Assembly: GCF_030411995.1 (NCBI RefSeq)
Contig: NZ_JASNRC010000002.1
Coordinates: 310,001 to 374,000 of the forward strand
DNA length: 64,000 bases
Direction: 5' to 3'
Source: Massilia sp. YIM B02769
GTDB taxonomy: Bacteria > Pseudomonadota > Gammaproteobacteria > Burkholderiales > Burkholderiaceae_D
Part shown: one piece after another, positions 53,795-63,266 of the stretch
How the letters are laid out: each line of letters starts with the position of its first letter
Position numbering within the stretch: the stretch's first letter is position 1
Translations under genes and position numbers: made by a program
Notes under the pieces: model-generated
Seen by the model: only the letters and a program-made list of their open reading frames with translations
Told to the model about the DNA's origin: nothing
Database searches by the model: none

Positions 53795-53903
53795 GGTGCA
53801 TCCCTTTTGGAAATTTTTGTTTCCAAATGGTATCACTGAAATATTGCGAATTATCACATGCCTTCAATATTTTGTATTGACACGGAAACAAGCTACCCAC
53901 GCC

Positions 53904-54665
53904 CTATCGCTTGACCTTGTCCATCAAGCTGCACAGCAGCTCCACCGGCAGCGGAAACACGATCGTCGTGGTCTTGTCTCCCGCGATGGTGGACAGGGTC
54001 TGCAAATAGCGCAGCTGCATCGCCCCGCTCTCGCGCGCCAGCACTTCGGCCGCCTGCATCAGTTTTTCCGACGCCTGCAACTCGCCTTCGGCATGGATGA
54101 CCTTGGCGCGCCGTTCGCGTTCGGCCTCGGCCTGGCGCGCAATCGCGCGCACCATCGATTCGTCGAGGTCGACGTGCTTGATCTCGACGTTCGCCACCTT
54201 GATGCCCCAGGCGTCGGTCTGGGCGTCGAGCACCTGCTGGATGTCGATGTTCAGGCGCTCGCGCTCGGCCAGCATGTCGTCGAGCTCGTGCTTGCCGAGC
54301 ACCGAACGCAGCGTGGTCTGGGCCAATTGACTGGTCGCTTCCATGAAGTTGGCCACCTGGATGATGGCGCGCTCGGGATCGATCACGCGGAAGTAGAGCA
54401 CCGCATTCACCTTCACCGAAACGTTGTCGCGCGAGATGACGTCCTGCTTCGGCACGTCGAGCACCACGGTGCGCAAATCGACCCGCACCATTTGCTGCAA
54501 CACCGGGATCAGCAGGATCAGTCCCGGCCCCTTCACGGCCCAGAAGCGCCCCAGCTGGAACACGACGCCGCGCTCGTACTCGCGCAGGATGCGCACCGAC
54601 AGCGCGAACAGCATCGCCAGCAGGATCAGCAGGAAGCCGGCGCCGAAACCCAGTTCGAACAGCAT
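53904..54665 (-). CDS. Slipin family SPFH/band-7 protein
   Basis: 253 residues from the ATG ending at 54665, behind GAGGAGAATGCG. N-terminal membrane hairpin ([16 protein letters not shown]) then the band-7 domain: [65 protein letters not shown], ending with helix-rich [25 protein letters not shown]. It is directly behind an NfeD-type gene (41-base gap), the standard stomatin-partner organisation. Confidence 0.93.
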   Translation of the reverse strand: MLFELGFGAGFLLILLAMLFALSVRILREYERGVVFQLGRFWAVKGPGLILLIPVLQQMVRVDLRTVVLDVPKQDVISRDNVSVKVNAVLYFRVIDPERAIIQVANFMEATSQLAQTTLRSVLGKHELDDMLAERERLNIDIQQVLDAQTDAWGIKVANVEIKHVDLDESMVRAIARQAEAERERRAKVIHAEGELQASEKLMQAAEVLARESGAMQLRYLQTLSTIAGDKTTTIVFPLPVELLCSLMDKVKR

Positions 54666-54705
54666 CGCATTCTCCTCGCAGCGCTGGAAAAATCCCGTCC
54701 GCCCT

Positions 54706-56154
54706 CTACATGTTGCCGGCAGGCGGCGCCCGTGCGCTGTTCGACGCATCGAAAGGCACGACCCGCAATACCCGTCCGCTGCGCCCGACCACGCGCACCC
54801 GCTGCCGTTCGTGCAGCGGCGTGTCCGTGACCACGCGCCAGGTTTCGCCGCCCACATTCGCCCAGCCCTCGCGCACGGCGTCACCGAGCATCTCGGCGAT
54901 GTCTCCTTCCAGCCCGGCGGTGACGCCCGGTGCGGGCCGGCGCCGCGTGCGCAGCGCGACCTGGGCAGTGGCGCCGACCAGCAGCGCCGCCGTGATGCCG
55001 ACGCTCGCCACGAAGCCGAGCGGCATGCCGAAGCCGGGCGCGTCGCTGTCCATCAGCAGCAGCGCACCGATCACGAAGGCAAGCACGCCGCCGAGCCCGA
55101 TCACGCCGAAGCTGGGCAGGAAGGCCTCGGCCACCATGCAGGCCAGGCCGAAGAGGATCAGCGCCAGCCCGGAGTAATTGATGGGCAGCAGCTGCATGCC
55201 ATACAGCCCGAGCAGCAGGCAGATCGCGCCCACCACGCCAGGCAGCACCGCGCCCGGGCTCATGAACTCGAACAGCAGGCCGTACATGCCGACGGTCAGC
55301 AGGATCAGCGCCACGCTCGGGTTGGCGATCACGGCCAGGAAGCGCGTGCGCCAGTCGGGCGCGGCATCCAGCACGCCCGCGCCGGCCACCTGCACCGTCC
55401 AGTCGGCATTCCGGACGCGCACGACACGGCCATCGGCCAGCGCCAGCAGCTGCGCCACGTCGCGTGCGACCAGGTCGATGACGCCGGCGGCAAGCGCGTC
55501 GCCGGCCGACAGGCTGAGCGACTGGCGTACCGACTCTTCGGCCCAGTCCGCATTACGCCCGCGCAGTTGCGCCAGCCCGCGGATGTAGGCGGCGGCATCG
55601 TTGACGGCCTTGGCTTCCATGGCCGACGGCGCCTTGTTCTTGCCGGACTCGGGCGGGCCAGGACTGGCGGGACTGACCTGCACCGGCGTGGCCGCGCCCA
55701 GGTTGGTACCGGGCGCCATGGCCGCGATGTGGCAGGCATACAGGATGTAGGTGCCGGCGCTGGCCGCGCGTGCCCCGCTTGGCGCGACGAAGCAGGCCAC
55801 CGGCAGCAGTGCAGCCAGGATGGCGCGGATGGTGCTGCGCATGGCGGTGTCGAGCCCGCCGGGCGTGTCGAGCTGGAGCACGACAAGGGAACGCCGCTGC
55901 CGGGCGGCGCGGGCGATGCCGCGTTCGACGTAGTCGGCGTAGGCGGGGCCGATCGGGCCGTCGATCGTGAGCAGGGAGACGGAAACAGCCGTCGAAGCGT
56001 CGACTGAAGGGGTGACGGAAGAGGCGACCGAAGCAGGCGCGGATGGGCGTGACTGCGCCTGCGCGCAAGCCGGCGCCAGCGCCAGCAGGCAGACCAGGCA
56101 CAGCAACTGCAGGAATGACGACGCCGTCTTCCGACGGACCGCACGACCGGCCAC
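54706..56154 (-). CDS. NfeD-type membrane serine protease
   Basis: 482 residues starting at GTG (56154), behind GGAGGAAAC. Signal sequence at the start (about residues 15-34), then the ClpP/crotonase-like N-terminal protease domain: [23 protein letters not shown] and [35 protein letters not shown], in which SAG carries the nucleophile Ser of the stomatin-specific protease. Several membrane segments follow ([40 protein letters not shown] and others), ending in a C-terminal OB-like NfeD domain. It works with the slipin downstream, in membrane-protein quality control. Confidence 0.92.
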   Translation of the reverse strand: MAGRAVRRKTASSFLQLLCLVCLLALAPACAQAQSRPSAPASVASSVTPSVDASTAVSVSLLTIDGPIGPAYADYVERGIARAARQRRSLVVLQLDTPGGLDTAMRSTIRAILAALLPVACFVAPSGARAASAGTYILYACHIAAMAPGTNLGAATPVQVSPASPGPPESGKNKAPSAMEAKAVNDAAAYIRGLAQLRGRNADWAEESVRQSLSLSAGDALAAGVIDLVARDVAQLLALADGRVVRVRNADWTVQVAGAGVLDAAPDWRTRFLAVIANPSVALILLTVGMYGLLFEFMSPGAVLPGVVGAICLLLGLYGMQLLPINYSGLALILFGLACMVAEAFLPSFGVIGLGGVLAFVIGALLLMDSDAPGFGMPLGFVASVGITAALLVGATAQVALRTRRRPAPGVTAGLEGDIAEMLGDAVREGWANVGGETWRVVTDTPLHERQRVRVVGRSGRVLRVVPFDASNSARAPPAGNM

Positions 56155-56234
56155 GTTTCCTCCGCACGAGATGAACTCTCATGCGTTAGAACGGCTGGCC
56201 CCGTCCCTGGTTCCCGCCGCAACGCTGGGCTACA

Positions 56235-57095
56235 TCAGACCAGCAGCGGCCCGCCCATGATCGCCTGGGTTTGCGCCGCTTCGGCGCGGATCTCGGCCAG
56301 CATCTCTTCGTCGAGCACGAAGTCGATGGCGCTGTCGCCGTGGGCCGGCGGCGCGGGCGGCGCCACGCCCAGCGGCGACGGCACCGGCGCGTACTGGTTC
56401 GCCAGCAGCAGAGTGTCGAGCAGGGTCGAAGGCGGCATGTTGATCCAGCCGCGGCGCAGTTCGCCGATGGCGTCGGCCACCGGGGCCGGCACCGACAACT
56501 TCTTCAGCACCTCGACGGCGACCACGTCCTCGCACAGCTCGCCCCACTTCTCGGGGTCGTCGTCGAGCAGGCCGGGGAATTCGTCGGCGCGCGAGAGCAG
56601 GTAAAAGCCGCCGACCTCGTGGATGATGCCGGCGAACAGGGCGGTGTCCGCGTTGACGAAGGTGACGCGCCGCGCCAGCGCCTGGGCCAGGGCCGCCACG
56701 TGCACCGTGTGCTCCCACAGCTGCTCGGCCTTGGCGCGCAGGCCGGGGTCCTTGATGCGGTTGCCGAACTGGCGCACCACCAGGCTGGCCACCAGGGCCT
56801 GCAGGCGGCGGTAGCCGATCCGGATCACGGCCGCGCGCACGTTGGTCACGGGCGGGCCGCCGCTGCCGGAAAACGCGGCCGAATTGGCCAGCGCCACGGT
56901 GCGCGCGGCCAGTTGCGGCTCGGCCAGCACCAGGCGGATGGCTTCGTCGAGCGGACAGTCGGGATCGTCGAGCGCCTGCTGCAGGCGCAGCACGGCGTTC
57001 ACGCTGGTGGGAAAGGTAATGTCACCGCGGGCCGCCTGGGCCACGATGAATCCAAAGGCTTCGAGTTTATTCACCCGAAAATTATACTCTGCCAC
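56235..57095 (-). CDS. HDOD domain-containing protein
   Basis: 286 residues starting at a GTG (57095) with a weak ribosome site; a GTG at 57074 is also possible. The HDOD domain spans about residues 30-230: FPTSVNAVLRLQQALDDPDCPLDEAIRLVLAEPQLAARTVALANSAAFSG, then AAVIRIGYRRLQALVASLVVRQFG and the helix VAALAQALARRVTFVNADTALFAGIIHEVGGFYLLSRADEFPG, where HEVGG takes the place of the metal-binding HD. HDOD proteins act in two-component or c-di-GMP-linked signalling. It stands alone here. Confidence 0.87.
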   Translation of the reverse strand: MAEYNFRVNKLEAFGFIVAQAARGDITFPTSVNAVLRLQQALDDPDCPLDEAIRLVLAEPQLAARTVALANSAAFSGSGGPPVTNVRAAVIRIGYRRLQALVASLVVRQFGNRIKDPGLRAKAEQLWEHTVHVAALAQALARRVTFVNADTALFAGIIHEVGGFYLLSRADEFPGLLDDDPEKWGELCEDVVAVEVLKKLSVPAPVADAIGELRRGWINMPPSTLLDTLLLANQYAPVPSPLGVAPPAPPAHGDSAIDFVLDEEMLAEIRAEAAQTQAIMGGPLLV

Positions 57096-57263
57096 CCCGG
57101 TTGGGTAAGGGCCGAGCCGCCGTTGCCGCCTGGATTAGCCCCGGGCGAGGAAAAAATGCGACAGCGAGCGCCAACACGGCTGCCCCTGAGCGCGGCCGTG
57201 CCGGGCGCGGCGCAGCGTGGGCAGTCGGCCGCGCTGCGCATCATGCAAGCTGCCGTGCGGCGC

Positions 57264-58457
57264 TTACTTGACCTTGATCGCGCTCTTCACGTTCGTCACG
57301 CCATCGACTTCCTTGGCCACCTTGACGGCCTTGTCGGCCTCGGCCTTCGATTCGACGAAACCGCTCAGCATCACCACGCCCTTCTCGGTTTCGACGTGGA
57401 TCGCCATCGATTTCAGGTCGGGTTCCTTGAAGATGTTGGCTTTCACCTTGGTCGTGATCGCGGTGTCGGACGCGGCCACGGCGGTGCCACGGGTAGCATC
57501 GCGCGCATTGTCGGCAACCTTGTCGGCGGCCTTGTCGGTCGCGCGGTCGGTGCGGTCCGCCACGGTGGACCCGGTATCGCGGGTTTTCTCGCCGGCGGTC
57601 TGCATCGCGTCCTTCGTGTTTTCCCTGGCGCTGGCAGCAGCCTGGCGGGTCTTGTCGCCGATGTTGTCGACCGCGCTTTCGGTCTTCTGGGCGATGGTCG
57701 AGCCGGCCGCGCGCAGGCGTTCGCCGGCGCCGTCCAGGCCGGTCTTCTCGGCCACGGTGGCAGCGGCGGCCTTGGTCTTGTCGACGGCGGTCGCAGCCAC
57801 TTCCTTCGTCTTGTCGACAGCGTTCGAGGCAGCGGCGCGCGTGTTGTCGGCGGCGCGCTCGGTGGCGTTCTCGGCGCGCTTGGCCATGGTGGTCACGTTG
57901 CCCTTGCTGTCGACCAGGCAGCCGGCGGTCGCGCCGCCGGTGGCCTGCTCGCACTTGGCCACCGCTGCGGCCTTGGCCGGGTCCTTGGTGTCGGTGCTGG
58001 CGATCAGGCCGGCGCTGCCGCTGGCGCCCAGGGCGGTCGAGCCGTCGCGCCCGGCCTTGGCATCGGCCAGCGCGGCGGTGTGCACCGACTTGGCATTGTC
58101 CATGCAGCTGTCCTTGTCGGCGCCGCTCTTCGCATCGCATTTTTCCTTGGCGAGGTCGTAGTCGGCATCGGCGACCTTTTCGCGCGCATGGGAACGGGCC
58201 GATTCGCTGTTCTCGTGCCTGGCTACGGCCTGCGATTCGCCGCGTGCGCGGGCGACCTTGGCTTCGGCCATGCAGATGTCCTTGTCGTTGCCCTTCATGG
58301 CGTCGCACTTGGCGCTGGCCGTCTTGTAGTCGGCAGACACTTTCTGGACGGCGTCACGGTAACCCGCCGCGTCCTTCGTTTGCGCCTGGGCAGCGGGGGC
58401 AACGGCGAAGCTGGCGCCGACGGCGGTGGCGAGCAAGGTGGAAAGCAAGGCGTTCAT
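57264..58457 (-). CDS. Exported BON-domain protein with helical repeat region
   Basis: 397 residues from the ATG ending at 58457 with a signal peptide (LLSTLLATAVGASFAVAPAAQAQ). Residues 25-190 contain repeated segments such as KCDAMKGNDKDICMAEAKVARA and KCDAKSGADKDSCMDNAK, with pairs of cysteines (C..C) spaced ten residues apart. Residues about 190-320 form a low-complexity helical stretch of AADK/ADKT-type repeats resembling LEA-like or coiled-coil regions. A single BON domain ends the protein: DTAITTKVKANIFKEPDLKSMAIHVETEKGVVMLSGFVESKAEADKAVKVAKEVDGVTNVKSAIKVK. Probable osmotic or envelope-stress protein. The longer open frame upstream is an artefact. Confidence 0.83.
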   Translation of the reverse strand: MNALLSTLLATAVGASFAVAPAAQAQTKDAAGYRDAVQKVSADYKTASAKCDAMKGNDKDICMAEAKVARARGESQAVARHENSESARSHAREKVADADYDLAKEKCDAKSGADKDSCMDNAKSVHTAALADAKAGRDGSTALGASGSAGLIASTDTKDPAKAAAVAKCEQATGGATAGCLVDSKGNVTTMAKRAENATERAADNTRAAASNAVDKTKEVAATAVDKTKAAAATVAEKTGLDGAGERLRAAGSTIAQKTESAVDNIGDKTRQAAASARENTKDAMQTAGEKTRDTGSTVADRTDRATDKAADKVADNARDATRGTAVAASDTAITTKVKANIFKEPDLKSMAIHVETEKGVVMLSGFVESKAEADKAVKVAKEVDGVTNVKSAIKVK

Positions 58458-58591
58458 GGCAGTGTCCCTCGTGTCGGTTGTTGTGATGGCGTCATTAAAC
58501 GCCCCACCCCCTCCAACTTCTGTGCGACAGCGTACCGTTGCCGGAAAAACCATACATGCCCTGAGCCAGCGCAGCCGGACGCCGGCCAGCG

Positions 58592-59290
58592 CTACTCGGC
58601 GCTCAACAGGCCTTCGCGCCAGAGCGGCGCCGCATCGTCGAAAGGCGCGCCGGTGTCGGCCAGGCGGCTGGCGTCGCGCGCCAGCTCCACCCACAGGCGG
58701 GTGTCGTGGCCGCTGCGCGCCACCGGCTGCTCCCTGCGCACGGCCTCGAACCAGGCATGCACGCGGCCATAGGCTTCCGGGTTGCGCTGGCGGGTCCAGG
58801 CCAGGGCCGCCAGGTCGGCGTAGGCTTCCTCGCGCCGCGTCTCGCGCATCGCCTTCGAGGCGGCCAGCAAGGCGCTGCTGGCAGCGCGCTCCTCGCCCAC
58901 TTCGACAAAGCCGGCCGGCAAGGCATTCCAGGCGCCGCGTGCATGGCGCCAGCAATGCGCCACCTCGTGCGCCGTCATGGCTTCGATCAGTTCGCCGCGC
59001 TGTTCTTCCGGTACGCCGTCGAGGATGGTTTCCGCCTGGGGATTGCCGCGCAGCGTCAGCACCAGCTTGCAGCGGCCGCCGTCGTAGCCCATCGCCAGCG
59101 GCACGTCGTTGGCGCGCGGCCGCGGCTGCACCACGATGTCGAGCGGCAGCCCCAGCTTTTGCGAGTAGGACAGGACCGGCGCCGCCGCCTGCAGCCAGCG
59201 CTGCTCGAGCGCGGTGAGTTCGGCGGACTGGGCGCAGGCGCCCGCAAACGCGTTGGCAGCCAGGACGGCTGCGGCGAAATGCTTGGACAT
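58592..59290 (-). CDS. Exported protein with HExxH motif, putative metallopeptidase
   Basis: 232 residues with an N-terminal signal (FAAAVLAANAFAGACAQ). HEVAH at residues 108-112, followed about 40 residues later by EEAYAD (154-159), is the arrangement expected for zinc ligands of a gluzincin-type protease. There are two cysteines at 74 and 113. No family could be named; the sequence stands alone between the BON gene and the chemoreceptor. The motif pair is seen directly; proteolytic activity is inference. Confidence 0.6.
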   Translation of the reverse strand: MSKHFAAAVLAANAFAGACAQSAELTALEQRWLQAAAPVLSYSQKLGLPLDIVVQPRPRANDVPLAMGYDGGRCKLVLTLRGNPQAETILDGVPEEQRGELIEAMTAHEVAHCWRHARGAWNALPAGFVEVGEERAASSALLAASKAMRETRREEAYADLAALAWTRQRNPEAYGRVHAWFEAVRREQPVARSGHDTRLWVELARDASRLADTGAPFDDAAPLWREGLLSAE

Positions 59291-59373
59291 GGAAGACTTC
59301 CGGCTGGATGAAATGCTCTAAGGCAATTCTAGGACCGAGAATATCTTCCCATTCAGAAATTTTTTGTCCGTGT

Positions 59374-61002
59374 TCAAACCGGCAACGCCAGCGCCCCTTT
59401 GTGCGGCGGCAACGCAACAGTTTGCCGTTCCGGCTGTGCCATTTTGAAGACACTCACCAGCTGCGCCAGGGCCGCTGCCTCGTCCTGCAGCGAATCGGCC
59501 GCCGCTTCGGCTTGTTCCACCAGGGTGGCGTTCTGGCGCGTGGCCTCGTCCATGCGGCCGATGGCAAGGTTCACCTGGCCGATGCCGGCGCTCTGCTCGG
59601 CGCTGGCGGCGCTGATCTCGGCCATGATGTCGGTCACCCGCTTCACGCTGCCGACGATCTCGTCCATCGTGCTGCCGGCCGCGTCGACCAGGCGCGCACC
59701 GGCGTCGACCCGTTCCACCGAACTGCCGATCAGGGCCTTGATTTCCTTGGCGGCAGCAGCCGAGCGCTGGGCCAGGTTGCGCACCTCGGTCGCCACCACC
59801 GCGAAGCCGCGCCCCTGCTCGCCCGCGCGCGCCGCTTCCACGGCCGCGTTCAGCGCCAGGATGTTCGTCTGGAAGGCGATGGTGTCGATCACGCCGATGA
59901 TGTCGACGACCTGCTTCGACGATTCGTTGATCGAGGCCATGGTCTCGACCACCTGGGCGACCACGGCGCCGCCGCGCACCGCCACCTGCGAGGCCGACTC
60001 GGCCAGCACGTTGGCCTGGCGCGCATTGTCGGCGTTCTGGCGCACGGTGCCGGTCAGTTCTTCCATCGAGGCGGCGGTGTCCATCAGGGTGCGTGCCTGG
60101 CGCTCGGTGCGCTGCGCCAGGTCGTGGTTGCCGGCGGCGATCTCGGTCGAGGCATTCGCGATGGTCAGCGTCCCGGCGCGCACCTGCGACACGATGTCGA
60201 CCAGGCTGTCGCGCATGCCCTGCATCGCGAACAGCAGGCTGGAGCGGTCGCCGGGCGCGGTGCGGATGCGCACGCCCAGTTCGCCGGCAGCGATCCGGCC
60301 GGCGATGTAGGCGGCGTAGCCCGGCTGGCCGCCGAGCTGGCGCAGCAGGCTGCGGCTGATGTACCAGGCGGCCAGCGCGCCGGCCGCCACGGCGAACGCA
60401 CACAAGGCCAGCATCCAGGCAAAGAAACTGCCGGTCAGCGCACGCGCTTCGGCGGCGGAGTCCTTGTTCAACTGCTCCTCGAGGTCGATCAGGCGGTTCA
60501 CGCCGGCCAGCCAGGCGACGAACGCCGGCGCCGCCTGCTGCGCCAGCACGGTGTGCGCACCGTCGACGTCGCCGCCCAGGCGCATGGCGATCACCTGCGC
60601 GATCAGCGGCTGGGCATGGCGCTCGTTTTCCTTGATCGCGGCCAGCGCCTCGCGTTCCTGCGGCAGGATGTCGGTGCGCGCGCTGAACATGGCGTCGAGC
60701 GCGACACCGGCTTGTTCGTAGTTGGCGGCGAGCTGGTCGATCTGGGCCAGGGCCGGACGGGCAGCGGCGGCATCGTCGGCCAGCACCACGTCGCGCAGGG
60801 CGATTGCCCGGTCGTGCACGCTGCCACGGAAATTGATGGCATGGCGCTGCTTGACGTTGTTGACGTCGTTGATGCGGTTGAGGGTGGCATCGATGGTGCC
60901 GACACGGCTGACCGCGAGCGCGGTCAGCAGCATCATGAGGGCCAGCACGGCACCGAAACCGAGCGTCAGGCGGGTGCCGATCGTCATTCTTGAAGAAAAC
61001 AT
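59374..61002 (-). CDS. Methyl-accepting chemotaxis protein
   Basis: 542 residues from the ATG ending at 61002 ([29 protein letters not shown]). First membrane segment at residues 13-35, a four-helix periplasmic sensing region (about 36-190; similar to 4HB_MCP, with [14 protein letters not shown]), second segment near 200-215, HAMP, and the cytoplasmic signalling hairpin with [61 protein letters not shown] at the tip. No C-terminal NWETF-type pentapeptide for CheR. Ligand unknown. Other chemotaxis genes are not in the window. Confidence 0.93.
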   Translation of the reverse strand: MFSSRMTIGTRLTLGFGAVLALMMLLTALAVSRVGTIDATLNRINDVNNVKQRHAINFRGSVHDRAIALRDVVLADDAAAARPALAQIDQLAANYEQAGVALDAMFSARTDILPQEREALAAIKENERHAQPLIAQVIAMRLGGDVDGAHTVLAQQAAPAFVAWLAGVNRLIDLEEQLNKDSAAEARALTGSFFAWMLALCAFAVAAGALAAWYISRSLLRQLGGQPGYAAYIAGRIAAGELGVRIRTAPGDRSSLLFAMQGMRDSLVDIVSQVRAGTLTIANASTEIAAGNHDLAQRTERQARTLMDTAASMEELTGTVRQNADNARQANVLAESASQVAVRGGAVVAQVVETMASINESSKQVVDIIGVIDTIAFQTNILALNAAVEAARAGEQGRGFAVVATEVRNLAQRSAAAAKEIKALIGSSVERVDAGARLVDAAGSTMDEIVGSVKRVTDIMAEISAASAEQSAGIGQVNLAIGRMDEATRQNATLVEQAEAAADSLQDEAAALAQLVSVFKMAQPERQTVALPPHKGALALPV

Positions 61003-61115
61003 GAGAGTCTCGCTAGTCGTCCTGCGCAGCGCCAAAAAGGTGCGAGGCATTATTGCCCGCAGGAAATGGGCGCGACTATAGCAAACCGTTCTTCAAAAAA
61101 TCGGCTGTTTTCTAA

Positions 61116-61162
61116 TCGTGCGCAGCTTTTTGACAACAAACCATGTCAAAAACTGCGCACGA
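61116..61162. terminator. Long hairpin behind the M49-like gene
   Basis: TCGTGCGCAGCTTTTTGACA (61116-61135) and TGTCAAAAACTGCGCACGA (61144-61162) form a 19-bp stem with one bulge and an 8-base loop. It lies just past the stop codon at 61170 (minus strand) and probably ends that transcript, although there is no classical T-run. Confidence 0.55.
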
Positions 61163-61169
61163 GCCGTTT

Positions 61170-62903
61170 TTACTTGCCGGCGCCGGTCAACGAGGCCGCC
61201 GTGACAAAGGCCGGACGGATATCGTTCGGCACCGCCTTCATCTTGTCGAGCGCCTTCTGCACGTCCGGACGGATGACGACATAGCGCGCCATCATTGCCT
61301 TGGCGCGCGCGTAGTCGCCGGTCGCTTCGATGGTCAGGAACTCGCGGTCGAGGTCGATCACCGCCTGTTTGATCTTCTTGAAGTCGACCGAGAAGGTGCC
61401 GTCGCCATGCGAGACAAAAGCGCCCTTGTCGAGCAGGTAGTTCACCTGGATCGCCATGCCGCGCGCGTGCGAATCGGTCAGGCCGAAGTGCAGCGTGCGG
61501 AAGCACGACGCGAGGAAGGTGTTGTACAGCTTGCGCTCGGCCGCCTCGCCCTGCCCCAGCGTGTCCTTCAACTGCCCCTTGTCCATCATGTAGGCCAGGG
61601 CCCAGAGGCCGGTGACGTCGGCCTTGGCTTCCTCGATGGTCGAGTAGGTCTCTTTCAAATCCTGGCGCGGCGTCGATTCCTTGCCGCCCTGCTTGGTCAC
61701 GTGCGGTCCCAAGCCGTGGGTGATCTCGTGGGCCAGGATGTGGGTGAAGAAGGAATTGAAGTCGAGGTCCTTCTGGTCTTGCGGACGCAGCACCAGCTTG
61801 GTGATCGGCATCAAAGTCGATTCGAACTTCGCTTCCTGGATATTCTTCAGCATCACACGCTTGGAACCGCGCTCGCGGATGATGCGCTCGTCGTTCGGCA
61901 GGTTGTAGGCGGCGGTCTGCACGCCCATGTTGCCGTCGCCGGCGCCGTAGACCTGGTTCACGACCACCATCGGCGCCATCGCCCCGACCTTCGGGTTGCG
62001 GTACTGCTTGTCGATCGGCAGGTTGTCTTCCAGCTCCTGCATGTGCTTGCCGAAGAAGTTCAGCTTTTGCGTTTCCTGCGGATCGCGCACGCTCACATAC
62101 GCCTCGAAGGCGGCCTTGTAGCCGAACAGTTCGTCGTTATAGGTCTCGTAGGGGCCGATGGTGATGTCGACCGGGCTGTCGAGGTCCATCCAGGCGAAGT
62201 CCGAGGCCAGGTAGTCGTTCGACAGGAAGGCGTCGGCGCGCAGGCTCAGGAATTTCTTCAGCGAGGCGTTGTCGGTGTGGGCGGCCGCTTCGCGCAGCAG
62301 CTTGGCCAGTTTTTCCAGCTCCGGCTTGTATTCCTCGGAATATTTTACGGTGCGGAATGTGCCGGCCTTGTCGCCGCGGATGACGGTGAAGTACCACTGG
62401 GCGGCTTCCTTGTCTTTCGCCGGCAGCGCGTTCATCCAGGCTTCCAGGGCTTCCTTGGTGGCCCCGGCTGGATAGAAGTTGGCGGCGTCGGGCTTGCGTG
62501 CGGGGATGCCGATGCCGGCGTACTCGGCGGGCATGAAGGAGCGGTTGCCGTCGATGATCGACCACGGTCCCTTGTTCAGCCAAAAGTAATCCTGGCGCGC
62601 CTTGCCGAGCGGGGAGTTGTCCTTTTGCAGGGCGGCCCACAGGGCTTCGTTGCTGGTCCAGCGCTGGCGCAGTTGCAGGGTGTCGACGATCTTCGCGGCT
62701 TCCACCAGCTTGGCGATGGCGGCGCGGTCGCCTTGCGAGAGTTTGGAGGTGTCGGCGCGCAGTTCGATCGGGGCGAAGCGTTTCGCCATGGTGTTCAGTT
62801 CGGCGACGCTGGCGGGGCCAGGTTTGGTGGCGGGTGCGTCGGCGGCGGTGACGGCGCCGGCGGCGGCCAAGGCCAGGACGAGTGGAGCGAGAAGGTATTT
62901 CAT
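61170..62903 (-). CDS. M49-like (dipeptidyl-peptidase III family) zinc peptidase
   Basis: 577 residues from the ATG ending at 62903, with signal MKYLLAPLVLALAAAGAVTAAD, so exported. Zinc motif HEITHG at 392-396 and EEAKAD at 424-429; DPP III enzymes usually have a six-residue HExxxH (HELLGH) and EECRAE, whereas here the helix is a canonical five-residue HExxH. Other family features: WSIIDGNRSFMPAEYAGIG, YFTVIRGD and TYNDELFGYKAAFEAYV. Probably cleaves di- or tripeptides in the periplasm. Frame extension to 63008 crosses a repeat and is ignored. Confidence 0.82.
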   Translation of the reverse strand: MKYLLAPLVLALAAAGAVTAADAPATKPGPASVAELNTMAKRFAPIELRADTSKLSQGDRAAIAKLVEAAKIVDTLQLRQRWTSNEALWAALQKDNSPLGKARQDYFWLNKGPWSIIDGNRSFMPAEYAGIGIPARKPDAANFYPAGATKEALEAWMNALPAKDKEAAQWYFTVIRGDKAGTFRTVKYSEEYKPELEKLAKLLREAAAHTDNASLKKFLSLRADAFLSNDYLASDFAWMDLDSPVDITIGPYETYNDELFGYKAAFEAYVSVRDPQETQKLNFFGKHMQELEDNLPIDKQYRNPKVGAMAPMVVVNQVYGAGDGNMGVQTAAYNLPNDERIIRERGSKRVMLKNIQEAKFESTLMPITKLVLRPQDQKDLDFNSFFTHILAHEITHGLGPHVTKQGGKESTPRQDLKETYSTIEEAKADVTGLWALAYMMDKGQLKDTLGQGEAAERKLYNTFLASCFRTLHFGLTDSHARGMAIQVNYLLDKGAFVSHGDGTFSVDFKKIKQAVIDLDREFLTIEATGDYARAKAMMARYVVIRPDVQKALDKMKAVPNDIRPAFVTAASLTGAGK

Positions 62904-63266
62904 GTGTCCCCTGTTGGTGTAGGTGCAGCAGGAGATTGTAATACCGTTTGATTGCACCACCGACGTTGACCGTACGGTGGGGTGTTTGAAGCCGGGGGCT
63001 TCAAACACGAAGTGCCCACGCGGTTACGTGCTTATCCTTGCACCTGCTGCGGTGAAGCGTCGCTCGCGACATCGGCCAAGGCCAAAACGGTATGCATGGG
63101 TTTCGCCCATTGCATATTTCGCGAGCGAGTCGGTTCTGATACAGGTGCAAGGATATGCACGCAACCGCGTGGGCACTTCGTGTTTGAAGCCCCCGGCTTC
63201 AAACACCCCACCGTACGGGAAGGGGCGCAGGCCAGGGATATTTTTCTGGCCAGCTTACGATACTAT
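62904..63266. repeat. Intergenic region with large near-perfect inverted repeat, CCGTACGG subfamily
   Basis: Two 77-base arms, 62970-63046 and 63142-63218, are inverted copies with only two or three mismatches. Outer part: CCGTACGGTGGGG, then an inserted TGTTTGAAGCC/GGCTTCAAACA hairpin, then GAAGTGCCCACGCGG, GTT[A/G]CGTGC and TATCCTTGCACCTG. The arm similarity fades across a further 15 bases (CGCTCGCGA shared). The central 95 bases hold no gene. It separates two minus-strand genes, the M49-like peptidase (start) and the efflux gene (end). No other feature seen in the remaining bases. Confidence 0.9.

Noticed and set aside
57217..58161. 314-codon plus-strand frame rich in Ala/Ser/Val
   Set aside because: It is antisense to the BON protein and its repetitive look follows from the helical repeats on the other strand.
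62970..63218. Insertion sequence
   Set aside because: Perfect-looking terminal inverted repeats, but the 95-base centre and the whole 249 bases cannot encode a transposase; at most a non-autonomous element.
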